Assembly (NCBI RefSeq): GCF_000687555.1
Contig: NZ_JHWJ01000015.1
Location: 84,998-148,997 of the forward strand
DNA: 64,000 nt
Direction of reading: 5' to 3'
From: [Clostridium] aerotolerans DSM 5434
GTDB lineage: Bacteria; Bacillota; Clostridia; Lachnospirales; Lachnospiraceae
Shown: positions 30,975-40,326 of the stretch, one piece after another
Numbering within the stretch: the first letter of the stretch is position 1
How the letters are laid out: every line of letters starts with the position of its first letter
Program-made: the position numbers and the translations under genes
The notes under the pieces: generated by a model
The model's database searches: none
Told to the model about the DNA's origin: nothing
What the model saw: only the letters and a program-made list of their open reading frames with translations

Positions 30975-32414
30975 TTATTTTTTTCCTTTTGTATTACGGC
31001 GCTCTTTTAACATGCGTTCAAAGGCTTCCGTATCACCATCAGCTCTCAGACGACGTCTCCGTTCTTCTCTCCGAAGCTCGCTTTCCCTGAATTCCTTTTT
31101 TCTTTTATAAACAACGAATCCAGCCCCGGCTCCAACAACAGCCAGAATGCCTAAAATACCAGCAGCCAAAATGCCGATGCTCTTTCCGCCTGACATCTTG
31201 ACTCCAGAAGCTGGCAGCTCCTTGCTTCCTTCAGTAGAAGCCGGCTCCTTGGTCCCCTCATCTGTTGTCTGACTCGGGTCTGTGGTACCGGTTTTAGATA
31301 TTAAGTAGGCCTGACCAACTTTTCTGTCATTATAAGTATATTGGATCAGTGCAATGGCTCCCTTTGGGCTATCCTTTGGAAGGTCAGTAACCAGTGCTTT
31401 CTCTGCATCGGAAAACTTGGCATCCTTTGGGAGAGTAATGAACTGATTTGTCTGAAGCTCTAAGTCAGAAGGCTGAAAGCTCTTCTCCCCTACTTTCACC
31501 GCTTCCTCTCCCTTGGTATAGGAAGTTTCATTCTCTTCTATCTTAAAATTCTGAAAACGGTCGTATCCAAACTGCAATAGATTCTTACCGTCGATAAAGT
31601 ACTGTCTTGGACTTCCCTTTAACACTACGGAAATCAGTCTTCTTCCATCCTGCTCCGCATATGTCACCAGCGTATTGCCTGCTTTGATTAAATACCCCGT
31701 CTTTCCTGCTACGGCAGAAGGGAAATAAAACTCGCTGGCAGTATCTTTTGTTTTCACCAGACGGTGCTCATTGTAAATCGTAAGTCCCTCGGGATTGTTG
31801 GCGGTAGGAGGAATCTTATGGCTTAAGGCAGAACTGATCTCCACCAGCTTTTTGTTGCTGTATGCTGCTTTTGCAATGAGCGCCATATCGTAAGCAGATA
31901 CATACTGAGTGTCTCCGTTAAGCCCGGAAGGATTGTCAAAATGACTTTCTGCGCAGCCAATCTCCTCCAGCTTCTCATTCATCATCTTCACAAAATCTTC
32001 TCTGCTTCCTGCCACGTGCTCCGCAAGAGCATTGGCTGCCTGATTGCAGGAATGAAGGATAAGAGAATAAAGACAATCTTCCACAGAAAGCTTATCGCCG
32101 TCTGTTACATTTAATTTGTTACCGCTCCCTGCTTCCACATTAAATACCGAATTCTTGGAAAAGGTAACCATGTCATCGGGCTTGGCATGCTCAAGCACCA
32201 CCAGCGCGGTCAAAATCTTCGTGATACTGGCAGGGGGATACTGGCCGTGCATATTTTTTCCGAATATGACTGCTCCCGAATCTGCATCGATCACAATACC
32301 GGCTTCTGCCTGGATGTCAGTGTCTGACGGCCAGTCCGGCTTTGCGTATACCGTTATAAGAAATAGCTGGCTGATCAATAGACAGCACAGCAATGTTTTC
32401 AATCTTTGTTTCAC
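30975..32414 (-). CDS. D-alanyl-D-alanine carboxypeptidase (S11, DacF/PBP5-like)
   Basis: About 479 aa. It trims the terminal D-Ala of peptidoglycan stem peptides outside the membrane. Signal peptide (residues 1-24, ending VYA), then SxxK at Ser63-Lys66 (ASITK), SCN at 122-124, KTG at 238-240, a PBP5 C-terminal beta domain, a Gly/Ala-rich membrane helix (about 425-450) and a basic Arg/Lys-rich cytosolic tail. I start at GTG 32414, 7 nt after CGGAGGA; the longer frame begins inside a hairpin. Anchoring by a true transmembrane helix with a tail of about 40 residues, rather than an amphipathic helix, is unusual for PBP5. Confidence 0.93.
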   Translation of the reverse strand: MKQRLKTLLCCLLISQLFLITVYAKPDWPSDTDIQAEAGIVIDADSGAVIFGKNMHGQYPPASITKILTALVVLEHAKPDDMVTFSKNSVFNVEAGSGNKLNVTDGDKLSVEDCLYSLILHSCNQAANALAEHVAGSREDFVKMMNEKLEEIGCAESHFDNPSGLNGDTQYVSAYDMALIAKAAYSNKKLVEISSALSHKIPPTANNPEGLTIYNEHRLVKTKDTASEFYFPSAVAGKTGYLIKAGNTLVTYAEQDGRRLISVVLKGSPRQYFIDGKNLLQFGYDRFQNFKIEENETSYTKGEEAVKVGEKSFQPSDLELQTNQFITLPKDAKFSDAEKALVTDLPKDSPKGAIALIQYTYNDRKVGQAYLISKTGTTDPSQTTDEGTKEPASTEGSKELPASGVKMSGGKSIGILAAGILGILAVVGAGAGFVVYKRKKEFRESELRREERRRRLRADGDTEAFERMLKERRNTKGKK

Positions 32415-32439
32415 GTATTCGTCCTCCGACATGAAACAT

Positions 32440-32479
32440 GCCCTAAAACCGCACATCTAAAATTATACGGTTTTAGGGC
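32440..32479 (-). terminator. Strong hairpin between rny and the carboxypeptidase gene
   Basis: A perfect 12-bp inverted repeat GCCCTAAAACCG/CGGTTTTAGGGC begins 8 bp after the rny stop. T-runs on either side are weak, so it may be a leaky terminator or an mRNA processing/stability element. Confidence 0.55.
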
Positions 32480-32486
32480 ACTATTT

Positions 32487-34040
32487 TTACTTTGCGTAAT
32501 CTGTTACTCTGGACTCCCTGATCACATTGACTTTGATCTGTCCCGGATACTCTAAGGCTTCTTCAATCTTCTTAGAAATATCACGAGCTAAAAGTACCAT
32601 ATCATCATCGTTGATTTGATCGGGAACTACCATAATCCGAACCTCACGTCCTGCCTGAATGGCGAAGGACTTGTCCACTCCCTTAAAGGAGTTGGTAATA
32701 TCTTCTAACTGTTTTAATCTGTTTGTATATGTCTCCAGAGTCTCTCTTCTGGCTCCAGGTCTTGCCGCAGAAATTGTATCCGCTGCCTGGCAAATACAGG
32801 CAATAAGGCTCTGTGGCTCAACGTCGCCATGGTGAGATTCTACCGTGTTCAGCACGATTGCAGATTCCTTATACTTTCTGCAGAGCTCTACACCAAGCTG
32901 AATATGGGATCCTTCCATCTCATGGTCAACGGCTTTACCGATGTCATGTAATAAACCGGCACGCTTGGCCATACGGATATCAAGTCCGATTTCTCCGGCT
33001 AATAAACCGGATAACTGGGCAACCTCCATGGAATGCTTTAATGCATTCTGTCCGTAGCTTGTCCTGTATTTCAGCTTGCCAAGCAGTCTGATGAGTTCTG
33101 GATGAAGACCATGAATTCCCACTTCAAGAGCGGCGGCCTCTCCTTCCTCACGCATATTGGTTTCTACTTCTTTCTGTGCCTTCTCTACCATTTCCTCAAT
33201 TCTGGCTGGGTGAATACGTCCATCCACAATGAGTCGTTCCAATGCAATTCTGGCCACTTCTCTACGAACCGGATCGAATCCGGACAATACAACTGCCTCA
33301 GGGGTATCATCAATAATGAGTTCAACACCTGTAAGGGTCTCTAACGTACGAATATTACGGCCTTCTCTACCGATGATCCTGCCTTTCATCTCATCGTTAG
33401 GAAGCTGTACAACAGAAACTGTAGTTTCTGCCACATGATCCGCAGCACATCTTTGAATGGCTGTAACCACGTATTCCTTTGCCTTTTTATCGGCTTCTTC
33501 TTTTGCTTTGTTTTCAAGTTCCTTAATTAATTTCGCAGTGTCATGTTTTACATCATCTTCAACAGATTTTAAAAGATATTCTTTTGCCTGTTCGGAGGTA
33601 AGTCCGGAAATTTTTTCCAGTTCCTGAATGCCCTTTTCATATAATGATTCAACTTCGGCATTTTTCTTATTCAGCGCGTCCTCTCGAGCAGCAAGACCTG
33701 CTTCTCGTTTTTCCATAGCCTCAGACTTCTTGTCCAAGTTTTCTTCCTTGCTTAGTACTCGTCTTTCATAACGTTGAAGCTCAGCTCTTCTTTCCCTGGT
33801 TTCTTTTTCCAGTTCATTCTTAGTCTTTATTGACTCTTCTTTTGCCTCAAGGAGAGCTTCACGCTTCTTTGTCTCAGCGGTCTTTAATGCTTCATCTATT
33901 ATTTCCCGGGATTTCTCTTCTGCTGAGCCTATTTTACTTTCATAGGTATTCTTGCGATATGAAATCGCAGCAGACCAGGCAATAAAAGCGACGACTAATG
34001 ATGCCAAAATTACAACCAATACAGTCGTGAATACTGACAC
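32487..34040 (-). CDS. rny: Ribonuclease Y
   Basis: 517 aa membrane-anchored endoribonuclease that starts mRNA decay. N-terminal membrane helix (about 4-26), long charged coiled coil (30-190), KH domain with [15 protein letters not shown], and an HD domain with [17 protein letters not shown]. It sits downstream of recA-recX, a common arrangement in Firmicutes. Confidence 0.97.
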   Translation of the reverse strand: MSVFTTVLVVILASLVVAFIAWSAAISYRKNTYESKIGSAEEKSREIIDEALKTAETKKREALLEAKEESIKTKNELEKETRERRAELQRYERRVLSKEENLDKKSEAMEKREAGLAAREDALNKKNAEVESLYEKGIQELEKISGLTSEQAKEYLLKSVEDDVKHDTAKLIKELENKAKEEADKKAKEYVVTAIQRCAADHVAETTVSVVQLPNDEMKGRIIGREGRNIRTLETLTGVELIIDDTPEAVVLSGFDPVRREVARIALERLIVDGRIHPARIEEMVEKAQKEVETNMREEGEAAALEVGIHGLHPELIRLLGKLKYRTSYGQNALKHSMEVAQLSGLLAGEIGLDIRMAKRAGLLHDIGKAVDHEMEGSHIQLGVELCRKYKESAIVLNTVESHHGDVEPQSLIACICQAADTISAARPGARRETLETYTNRLKQLEDITNSFKGVDKSFAIQAGREVRIMVVPDQINDDDMVLLARDISKKIEEALEYPGQIKVNVIRESRVTDYAK

Positions 34041-34165
34041 AGGAGCACCTCCTTATTAGATTTTCATTGTACAACAATACAACACTTCAATTTTAAACTG
34101 TTTTATACATTATGTCAAGTATTTAACCCTTGTTTCCGGTATACTTATACACAATTTCCTTCTCG

Positions 34166-34774
34166 TCAAATATCGTCAAAATTCGCCCCTAAGACACGGT
34201 TCACCGCTTCGTAAGAGAAACCTTTTCTCCCCAGAGAGGCCATCACTTTGGAACGTTCCTTTCGATCCAGCTCCTTCGGATCGATCCGCTTCTTCCTGAT
34301 ATAGGCCTGAATCTGGGCTTCCTCATCCACAGGCTGTTCCTTTAAGATATCCCGGATTATCTCTTTGTCCAGACCTTTTCGTTGAAGCTCGAACTGAATC
34401 TGCTTCTCACTCTTTCGCCTGGAATTAAATTCCACGTACCGCTTTCCATAGTTCTCATCATTGATAAACCGGTGCTCCTTTACAAAACCAACGGCATAAT
34501 CAATGGCTTCTTTGGGGTAACCCCCATCCTTTAGCTTCCTTACCAGTTCCTGCTCTGTCTTATCCGAAGCCTTTAAAAGATAAAGCACCCGCTCTCTGGC
34601 TCTTTTAAACAAAACCTCTTTCAGAATCTCCTGATACGTATCTTCTGAAAGCTCTTCCCCTTCTTTGATTCCAAATCTATTACATTCCCCTCTATAAAGA
34701 ACAAGAGCAAAGTCTTCATCCAGAATGACTTTACTCCTGCGTTTATCGACGGGCACAATCTCTGTTACTATCAT
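34166..34774 (-). CDS. recX: Regulatory protein RecX
   Basis: 202 aa, composed of three-helix RecX repeats: RERVLYLLKASDKTEQELVRKL, then YAVGFVKEHRFINDENYGKRYV and SEKQIQFELQRKGLDKEIIRD (each shown in part). It modulates RecA filaments. It follows recA by 53 bp on the same strand, the usual pair. Confidence 0.94.
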   Translation of the reverse strand: MIVTEIVPVDKRRSKVILDEDFALVLYRGECNRFGIKEGEELSEDTYQEILKEVLFKRARERVLYLLKASDKTEQELVRKLKDGGYPKEAIDYAVGFVKEHRFINDENYGKRYVEFNSRRKSEKQIQFELQRKGLDKEIIRDILKEQPVDEEAQIQAYIRKKRIDPKELDRKERSKVMASLGRKGFSYEAVNRVLGANFDDI

Positions 34775-34827
34775 GAGTGTCCCTTATTCTTTCTATTATA
34801 TTACAACTGCTTATTCAGAGAAAAAGC

Positions 34828-35922
34828 TTATTCCTTTGAGGAAGCTTCCTTATTCTCCTCTGCCTTGATGCGTTTGCTTTCCTTGGCGCCTGCACCATCT
34901 GCTGCCGGTGCATCCACTCCGCCTTCGATTGGGAGACCGTAATTCATACGGACCTTATTCTCAATCTCTAAGCAGATTGCCGGATTATCCTGAAGGTAGA
35001 TCTTTGCGTTCTCACGGCCCTGACCAATCTTTGCGTTGTTGTATGCAAACCAGGCTCCGCTCTTTTCAACAATGTTCTCTTTCACCGCCAGATCTAAAAC
35101 ATCACCTTCTCTGGAAATACCCTTGCCGAACATGATATCAAATTCCGCTTCCTTAAAAGGAGGAGCGATCTTATTCTTAACTACCTTGATTCTCGCTCTG
35201 TTACCTACCATATCGCCGCCCTGCTTTAAGGTCTCGATCTTACGGATATCCATACGAACAGAGGCATAGAACTTAAGGGCACGTCCGCCTGTGGTGGTCT
35301 CAGGGCTGCCGAACATAACACCAACCTTCTCACGAAGCTGGTTGATGAAAAGTACGATACAATTGGATTTGCTGATGACTGCTGTCAGCTTTCTAAGGGC
35401 CTGGGACATAAGTCTTGCCTGAAGTCCTACGTGAGAATCTCCCATGTCTCCCTCGATCTCAGCCTTGGGAACAAGAGCTGCAACAGAGTCAACGATTACG
35501 ATATCCACTGCTCCGGAGCGTACCATGGTCTCAGTAATCTCAAGTGCCTGCTCTCCGTTATCCGGCTGGGATATGTAAAGGTTATCAATATCAACTCCGA
35601 TTTTCTTAGCGTAAACAGGATCAAGAGCGTGCTCCGCATCAATAAAACCAGCGATTCCGCCACGTTTTTGAACTTCTGCAATAACATGAAGTGCCACCGT
35701 AGTCTTACCGCTTGACTCAGGTCCGTAGATCTCAACGACTCTTCCCTTTGGGATTCCGCCTAATCCTAAGGCGATATCAAGGCTCAGGGCTCCTGTGGGA
35801 ATGGTCTCTACATTCATATTGGTTCCGCTGTCACCCAGCTTCATAACAGAACCTTTTCCATATGCTTTCTCTATCTGTGTAAGGGCGGCATCCAGTGCTT
35901 TCAGCTTATCATCTTTATTCAT
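34828..35922 (-). CDS. recA: Recombinase A
   Basis: 364 aa. DNA-dependent ATPase for strand exchange and SOS induction. Walker A GPESSGKT at 67-74; [21 protein letters not shown] (shown in part) is loop L2; the C-terminus is charged ([18 protein letters not shown]). ATG 35922 has GGAGG 5 nt upstream; the frame extends to 35943 through the operator and is not used. A sigma-A promoter and a LexA box lie just upstream. Confidence 0.98.
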   Translation of the reverse strand: MNKDDKLKALDAALTQIEKAYGKGSVMKLGDSGTNMNVETIPTGALSLDIALGLGGIPKGRVVEIYGPESSGKTTVALHVIAEVQKRGGIAGFIDAEHALDPVYAKKIGVDIDNLYISQPDNGEQALEITETMVRSGAVDIVIVDSVAALVPKAEIEGDMGDSHVGLQARLMSQALRKLTAVISKSNCIVLFINQLREKVGVMFGSPETTTGGRALKFYASVRMDIRKIETLKQGGDMVGNRARIKVVKNKIAPPFKEAEFDIMFGKGISREGDVLDLAVKENIVEKSGAWFAYNNAKIGQGRENAKIYLQDNPAICLEIENKVRMNYGLPIEGGVDAPAADGAGAKESKRIKAEENKEASSKE

Positions 35923-35936
35923 CTTATCCTCCAACA

Positions 35937-35950
35937 CGAACAAATGTTCT
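35937..35950. promoter_or_regulatory. LexA (SOS) box of recA
   Basis: CGAACAAATGTTCT matches the Gram-positive LexA/DinR box (CGAAC-N4-GTTC). It lies just downstream of the recA -10, where bound LexA would block transcription. Confidence 0.85.
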
Positions 35951-35963
35951 TCTTCTATTCATA

Positions 35964-35992
35964 ATAATAGTATATTTTACGGCAAATGTCAA
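35964..35992 (-). promoter_or_regulatory. recA promoter
   Basis: Minus strand: TTGACA (35992-35987), 17-bp spacer, TATTAT (35969-35964). Confidence 0.8.
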
Positions 35993-36214
35993 CTAGTAAT
36001 TTCATGTATCAGTCCAATCAGCATCACACTCCCTGCCTGTCCGGCCTAAAATTTCATACAGTGAAAAAATCCCGGCGAGCTGCCGGATGAGTACTAAAAA
36101 AGGCATGATACCTTTAGAATGTAAGCTAACTATATCACAGGCTGGTCCCTCCTGCAAGGTTTTTATAATCCGGGCCTGCCATCCTTAACAGACCCGGATT
36201 TTGAACGCCATTCT

Positions 36215-37105
36215 TTACAGCAAAAGCCTCTCCACATCAAGAAGCCCCCATCCCTGCTGATTCATGGGAAGACCTAAATCAACGGCCCTCTCCCGAAGCA
36301 TCAGCTTCACATCTCTGTTGTTCATATAAGGATATTTCTGCAGCAAAAGCGCAATTGCCCCTGAAACCAGAGGCGTCGACATAGAAGTACCACTCTTACT
36401 TTGATATTCTCCCGGCTCATTGGCGCAGCTCATAATTCCTGCTCCCGGAGCAATGATTTCCGGTTTGCAGATACAGGCACCGGTGGGGCCCCTTCCGGAA
36501 TAATCAATCATCCGGTTCCCCATAACATTAACTTCCTTATAATCGTCGGAACAGCCTACCGTAATCACCTTCCTGCTGATACCAGGAGTTGTGATGGTAT
36601 TGGAGCCAGGTCCCATGTTACCTGCTGCCACACAGACCACAAGGCCGTCATCCCAGGCCGCATTGACTCCCCGCACCAGGACTGAATTTTCCGTCATACC
36701 TTTTCTTGAAAAGGAACCAACGGAAATGTTGACAATACGGATTCCATACCGTTCCCGGTTATCGCGGACCCATTTTAAACCGGCCAGCACATCGGAAGCA
36801 TATCCATTCCCCTTTTTATCAAGAACCTTAAGCATTACGATGTGACACTCTGGTGCAATCCCCATATATTTTCCATCGGAAGCGATTCCGCTTCCTCCAA
36901 TAATTCCAGCAATATGGGTACCATGACCATTATCGTCATAAGCATCCCGCCTGCGGTGAACAATATCCACGAAAGCCGCAACTCTATGTTCGAAGTCCTC
37001 ATGAAGAAAAATTCCCGTATCAAGCACTGCAACACCTATGCCCCGCCCGGTAAGACCCATGCGGTAAGCCATGTCACAGTGTAGTGCATCTCTTACATGA
37101 TCCAC
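36215..37105 (-). CDS. Subtilisin-family (S8) serine protease, no prodomain
   Basis: 296 aa. Catalytic Asp29 (GVAVLDTG), His61 (DNGHGTHIAG) and Ser241 (SGTSMSTP); the oxyanion Asn is in VAAGNMGPG. There is no signal peptide and no inhibitory propeptide: the protein starts about 20 residues before the Asp motif. This resembles AprX-like or intracellular S8 proteases. GTG start 37105 with AGG upstream; weak ribosome site. It stands alone in its transcription unit. Role unknown, perhaps internal protein turnover or sporulation. Confidence 0.9.
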   Translation of the reverse strand: MDHVRDALHCDMAYRMGLTGRGIGVAVLDTGIFLHEDFEHRVAAFVDIVHRRRDAYDDNGHGTHIAGIIGGSGIASDGKYMGIAPECHIVMLKVLDKKGNGYASDVLAGLKWVRDNRERYGIRIVNISVGSFSRKGMTENSVLVRGVNAAWDDGLVVCVAAGNMGPGSNTITTPGISRKVITVGCSDDYKEVNVMGNRMIDYSGRGPTGACICKPEIIAPGAGIMSCANEPGEYQSKSGTSMSTPLVSGAIALLLQKYPYMNNRDVKLMLRERAVDLGLPMNQQGWGLLDVERLLL

Positions 37106-37281
37106 AGTCCACTACCTGATTCCTTTTTTATTAGGATATTCCGCAGTGACTTCCATGGTTTCATTTCAGGAGTAAATTTTTACGTTCCTGCTAATTTACA
37201 TAAGACGATATTAAGAAAATCTTCATAATCTATTCAAACAATATACAAACTTTTCCCGAGGGGGTGTGATATACTAATGAC

Positions 37282-37380
37282 ATAAGAAATGCACAATGTA
37301 TAGCAATTATCCTTTTACCCTTTTTGAAATCCGAAAATCCTAAGAAATCTCCCCTGTGTCGTAAGGCACAGGGATTTTTC
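37282..37380 (+). ncRNA. Candidate small RNA between the S8 protease gene and lysA
   Basis: A perfect extended -10 (TG-A-TATACT, 37267-37275) gives a start near 37282, and an intrinsic terminator (CCCTGTG/CACAGGG, then five T) ends at 37379. Both flanking genes are on the minus strand, so nothing else on the plus strand explains this terminator. The roughly 98-nt product has no ORF with a ribosome site and holds C/U-rich stretches (ATCCTTTTACCC, ATCTCCCC). No good -35 is visible. Confidence 0.42.
37352..37379 (+). terminator. Plus-strand terminator of the candidate small RNA
   Basis: A 7-bp stem with an 8-nt loop followed by TTTTT; there is no T-run on the minus-strand side. Confidence 0.65.
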
Positions 37381-37394
37381 TGTTTAAAATCAAT

Positions 37395-37441
37395 AAAAAA
37401 AGGTTCCGGCTGGCAAAATGCCTGTTACCGGAACCCATTTT
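37395..37441 (-). terminator. Terminator of lysA
   Basis: GGTTCCGG pairs with CCGGAACC (37402-37409 with 37428-37435); on the minus strand seven T follow. Five T on the other side make it usable in both directions. Confidence 0.85.
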
Positions 37442-37458
37442 TAGTTATGATCTGTCTA

Positions 37459-38736
37459 TTATAAATCGTACTTTACATCCTTTAAAATATCACAAAAATC
37501 GAATGTGGCAAAGTAATCCTTTGGAGTTTCGGCTCTTCGGATCAAGTCAACCTCTCCATTTTCCTTTAAAAGCAGCTCCGCGGATCTTAGCTTTCCATTG
37601 TAATTATAGCCCATGGCATATCCGTGGGCTCCTGTATCATGGATAAACAGCAGATCACCCATGGAAATCTCCGGAAGCATCCGGTCAATGGCAAATTTAT
37701 CGTTATTTTCACAAAGGGAACCGACTACATCATACTTGTGGCTGCATGCTTCCTTCTCTTTTCCCATAACCGTAATGTGATGGTATGCCCCGTACATAGC
37801 CGGACGCATAAGATTGACTGCACAGGCATCCACTCCGATGTATTCCTTGTGGGTATGCTTTTCATGAATGGCTTCGGTCACAAGACCGCCGTAAGGTCCC
37901 AGCATGAAACGTCCAAGCTCCGTATAGATGGCTACGTCTCCCATGCCCTCCGGAACCAGAATTTCTTCGTAAACCTTTCTTACCCCTTCCCCAATGGCTG
38001 AAATATCATTAGGCTCCTGTCCCGGACGATATGGAATACCGATTCCGCCTGACAGATTAATAAAGGTAATATGGGCACCAGTCTCCTCTTTTAACTTCAC
38101 TGCAAGCTCAAACATTACTTTTGCAAGCAGAGGATAATATTCATTGGTCACAGTGTTGCTGGCTAAAAATGCATGGATGCCAAACTCTTTTGCTCCCTTG
38201 CTCTTTAAGATCTTAAACGCTTCAAATATCTGCTCTGTCGTCATTCCATATTTGGAATCCCCAGGATTATCCATGATATCATTGCTGATTTTAAAGATTC
38301 CGCCTGGATTGTACCGGCAGCTTATGGTCTCCGGAATGTGGCCGATGGCCTTTTCCAGAAAATCGATGTGGGTGATATCGTCAAGGTTGATGATACCGCC
38401 GATCTTATCTGCATACTGGAATTCCTCTGCTGGAGTATCATTGGAAGAGAACATGATATCAGAGCCGGAAAAGCCAATGGCATCGGACATCATAAGTTCT
38501 GTCATGGATGAACAGTCTGCCCCGCACCCATAATCCTTTAAGATGTTAAGGATAAACGGATTCGGCGTAGCCTTGACTGCAAAATACTCCCGGTAACCTT
38601 TATTCCAGGAAAATGCCTGTTTCAGTTTTTCTGCATTCTCCCTAATTCCCTTTTCATCATAAATATGAAAGGGAGTTGGATATTCTTTCACAATTTCTAA
38701 TAATTTTTCGTTGGTAACAAATGGTGTCTTTTCCAA
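37459..38736 (-). CDS. lysA: Diaminopimelate decarboxylase
   Basis: 425 aa PLP enzyme of alanine-racemase fold type making L-lysine from meso-DAP. PLP lysine Lys55 in YFAVKATPNP; GADCSSMTEL, NLSGGIGIPYRPGQ, ELGRFMLGPYGG and the CxxN-type SLCENND (substrate/dimer site) are present. It is monocistronic, between the pyk terminator and its own. I saw no lysine riboswitch in the short leader. Confidence 0.94.
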   Translation of the reverse strand: MEKTPFVTNEKLLEIVKEYPTPFHIYDEKGIRENAEKLKQAFSWNKGYREYFAVKATPNPFILNILKDYGCGADCSSMTELMMSDAIGFSGSDIMFSSNDTPAEEFQYADKIGGIINLDDITHIDFLEKAIGHIPETISCRYNPGGIFKISNDIMDNPGDSKYGMTTEQIFEAFKILKSKGAKEFGIHAFLASNTVTNEYYPLLAKVMFELAVKLKEETGAHITFINLSGGIGIPYRPGQEPNDISAIGEGVRKVYEEILVPEGMGDVAIYTELGRFMLGPYGGLVTEAIHEKHTHKEYIGVDACAVNLMRPAMYGAYHHITVMGKEKEACSHKYDVVGSLCENNDKFAIDRMLPEISMGDLLFIHDTGAHGYAMGYNYNGKLRSAELLLKENGEVDLIRRAETPKDYFATFDFCDILKDVKYDL

Positions 38737-38770
38737 AGCTTTCCTCTCCTCTCGTAAGTTAAACTATGCA

Positions 38771-38831
38771 AAAAGAGCCTTCTCCGGCACTCCTGCTAGT
38801 AAGCTACATTGTACCGGGGATAGACTCTTTT
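38771..38831 (-). terminator. Terminator of pyk
   Basis: AAAAGAG/CTCTTTT plus an inner stem around CTCCGG/CCGGGG, in the pyk-lysA gap; five T follow on the minus strand. Confidence 0.75.
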
Positions 38832-38874
38832 GTCCACACTTTTTTTTGTATATTTATTCAAAAATAAAAATCAA

Positions 38875-40311
38875 TTAGTTTACATTTACCACACGCATGA
38901 TGTTGGTGTGAGCTGCTGCTTCATGCTTTCTCACCGGATTTACGACTCCTGCGGTAACAACTACAGTGTCATTCTCCTTTACAATTCCCTTCTCCTTTAA
39001 AAGCTCCATGGAGGAGTAGATCAGCACGTCGGTAGATTCCGCACGCTTTGCATGGAATGGCTTAACCCCCCAGTAAAGCTGCATCTGGCGAAGAGCTGAG
39101 GAACTTGGAGATAAACCGATGATCTGGCTTTCCGGTCTCCACTTGGATAACAGTCTTGTGGTGAAACCGCTGATACTTGGTGCTACGATCGCCTTTGCAT
39201 CTAAGTCGCGGGCAGTAGCAACAGAAGAATAGCAAACCGCATTGGATACGTTATGCTCGTTGGCAAAAGATACTCTCCGCTGACGGAATGCATTGTAATC
39301 CAGATGCTTTTCTGTCTCTTCTACGATGGAAGCCATCATAGAAAGAGCCTCAACCGGATATTTACCCATGGCAGTCTCGCCGGAAAGCATAACTGCATCG
39401 GTACCGTCGTAAACAGCATTGGCAACGTCAGTTACCTCAGCTCTTGTTGGACGTGGGTTGCGGATCATGGAATCCAGCATCTGAGTAGCAGTAATAACCG
39501 GCTTACATGCTACATTACATTTGTCAATGATGCTCTTCTGAACAAATGGTACTTCCTGGGCAGGAATCTCAACACCCATGTCTCCACGGGCAACCATAAT
39601 TCCATCACTTACTTCAATGATATCATCCAGGTTTTCAATTCCTTCTGCATTCTCAATCTTGGCAATGACTGCCATGTTGGAACCGTTTAAAGCGAGGATA
39701 TCCTTGATTTCTCTGATGGCATCAGCGGTACGTACAAAGGAAGCTGCAATAAAGTCAAATCCCTGTTCAATACCGAACTGAATGTCCTGCTTATCCTTTT
39801 CTGTCAGTGCAGGAAGCTTGATCTTAACGTTAGGCACGTTAACACCCTTTCTCTCTCCCAGCTCTCCTCCATTTACAATGTTGCAATGGATTTCTTTGCC
39901 TTTTACATCCAGAACTTCAAGCTCAATTAAGCCGTCATCAATCAGAATGCGGTTTCCTTTTGTAACGTCCTTTGCAAGTCCATCGTAAGTAATATGGCCT
40001 CTGGAAGCATCACCGACAATATCTTCCGTTGTTAAAGTATAGGTATCTCCTTCCTTTAACATCACCTTCTTGCCATCTACCAGGACGCCGGTACGGATCT
40101 CCGGTCCTTTTGTATCAAGAAGGGCTGCGATCGGCAGATCTAATTCTTCACGAACGCTCTTTAACATATCAAGGCGAGCCTTCTGCTCTTCATAGTCACC
40201 ATGAGAAAAGTTAAATCTGGCAATATCCATACCATGTAAAGCCAGTGCTTTCATCAATTCGCGGTCATTCGTATTAGGTCCCATTGTGCAAATAATCTTT
40301 GTTTTCTTCAT
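38875..40311 (-). CDS. pyk: Pyruvate kinase
   Basis: 478 aa. KIICTMGPNTND at the start, FNFSHGDYEE, LLDTKGPEIRTG, Mg-binding VARGDMGVEIP, and TATQMLDSMIRNPRPTRAE (shown in part). It lacks the extra C-terminal phosphohistidine-like domain of Bacillus enzymes. It makes pyruvate and ATP from PEP. It begins 15 bp after the rhomboid-like gene with AAGGAGG before the ATG, so it seems to be expressed with corA and the rhomboid gene. Confidence 0.97.
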   Translation of the reverse strand: MKKTKIICTMGPNTNDRELMKALALHGMDIARFNFSHGDYEEQKARLDMLKSVREELDLPIAALLDTKGPEIRTGVLVDGKKVMLKEGDTYTLTTEDIVGDASRGHITYDGLAKDVTKGNRILIDDGLIELEVLDVKGKEIHCNIVNGGELGERKGVNVPNVKIKLPALTEKDKQDIQFGIEQGFDFIAASFVRTADAIREIKDILALNGSNMAVIAKIENAEGIENLDDIIEVSDGIMVARGDMGVEIPAQEVPFVQKSIIDKCNVACKPVITATQMLDSMIRNPRPTRAEVTDVANAVYDGTDAVMLSGETAMGKYPVEALSMMASIVEETEKHLDYNAFRQRRVSFANEHNVSNAVCYSSVATARDLDAKAIVAPSISGFTTRLLSKWRPESQIIGLSPSSSALRQMQLYWGVKPFHAKRAESTDVLIYSSMELLKEKGIVKENDTVVVTAGVVNPVRKHEAAAHTNIMRVVNVN

Positions 40312-40326
40312 TATTATCCTCCGTAA

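Noticed and set aside
38737..38874. Lysine riboswitch before lysA
   Set aside because: The gap is filled by the pyk terminator and is too short; no L-box motifs were seen.
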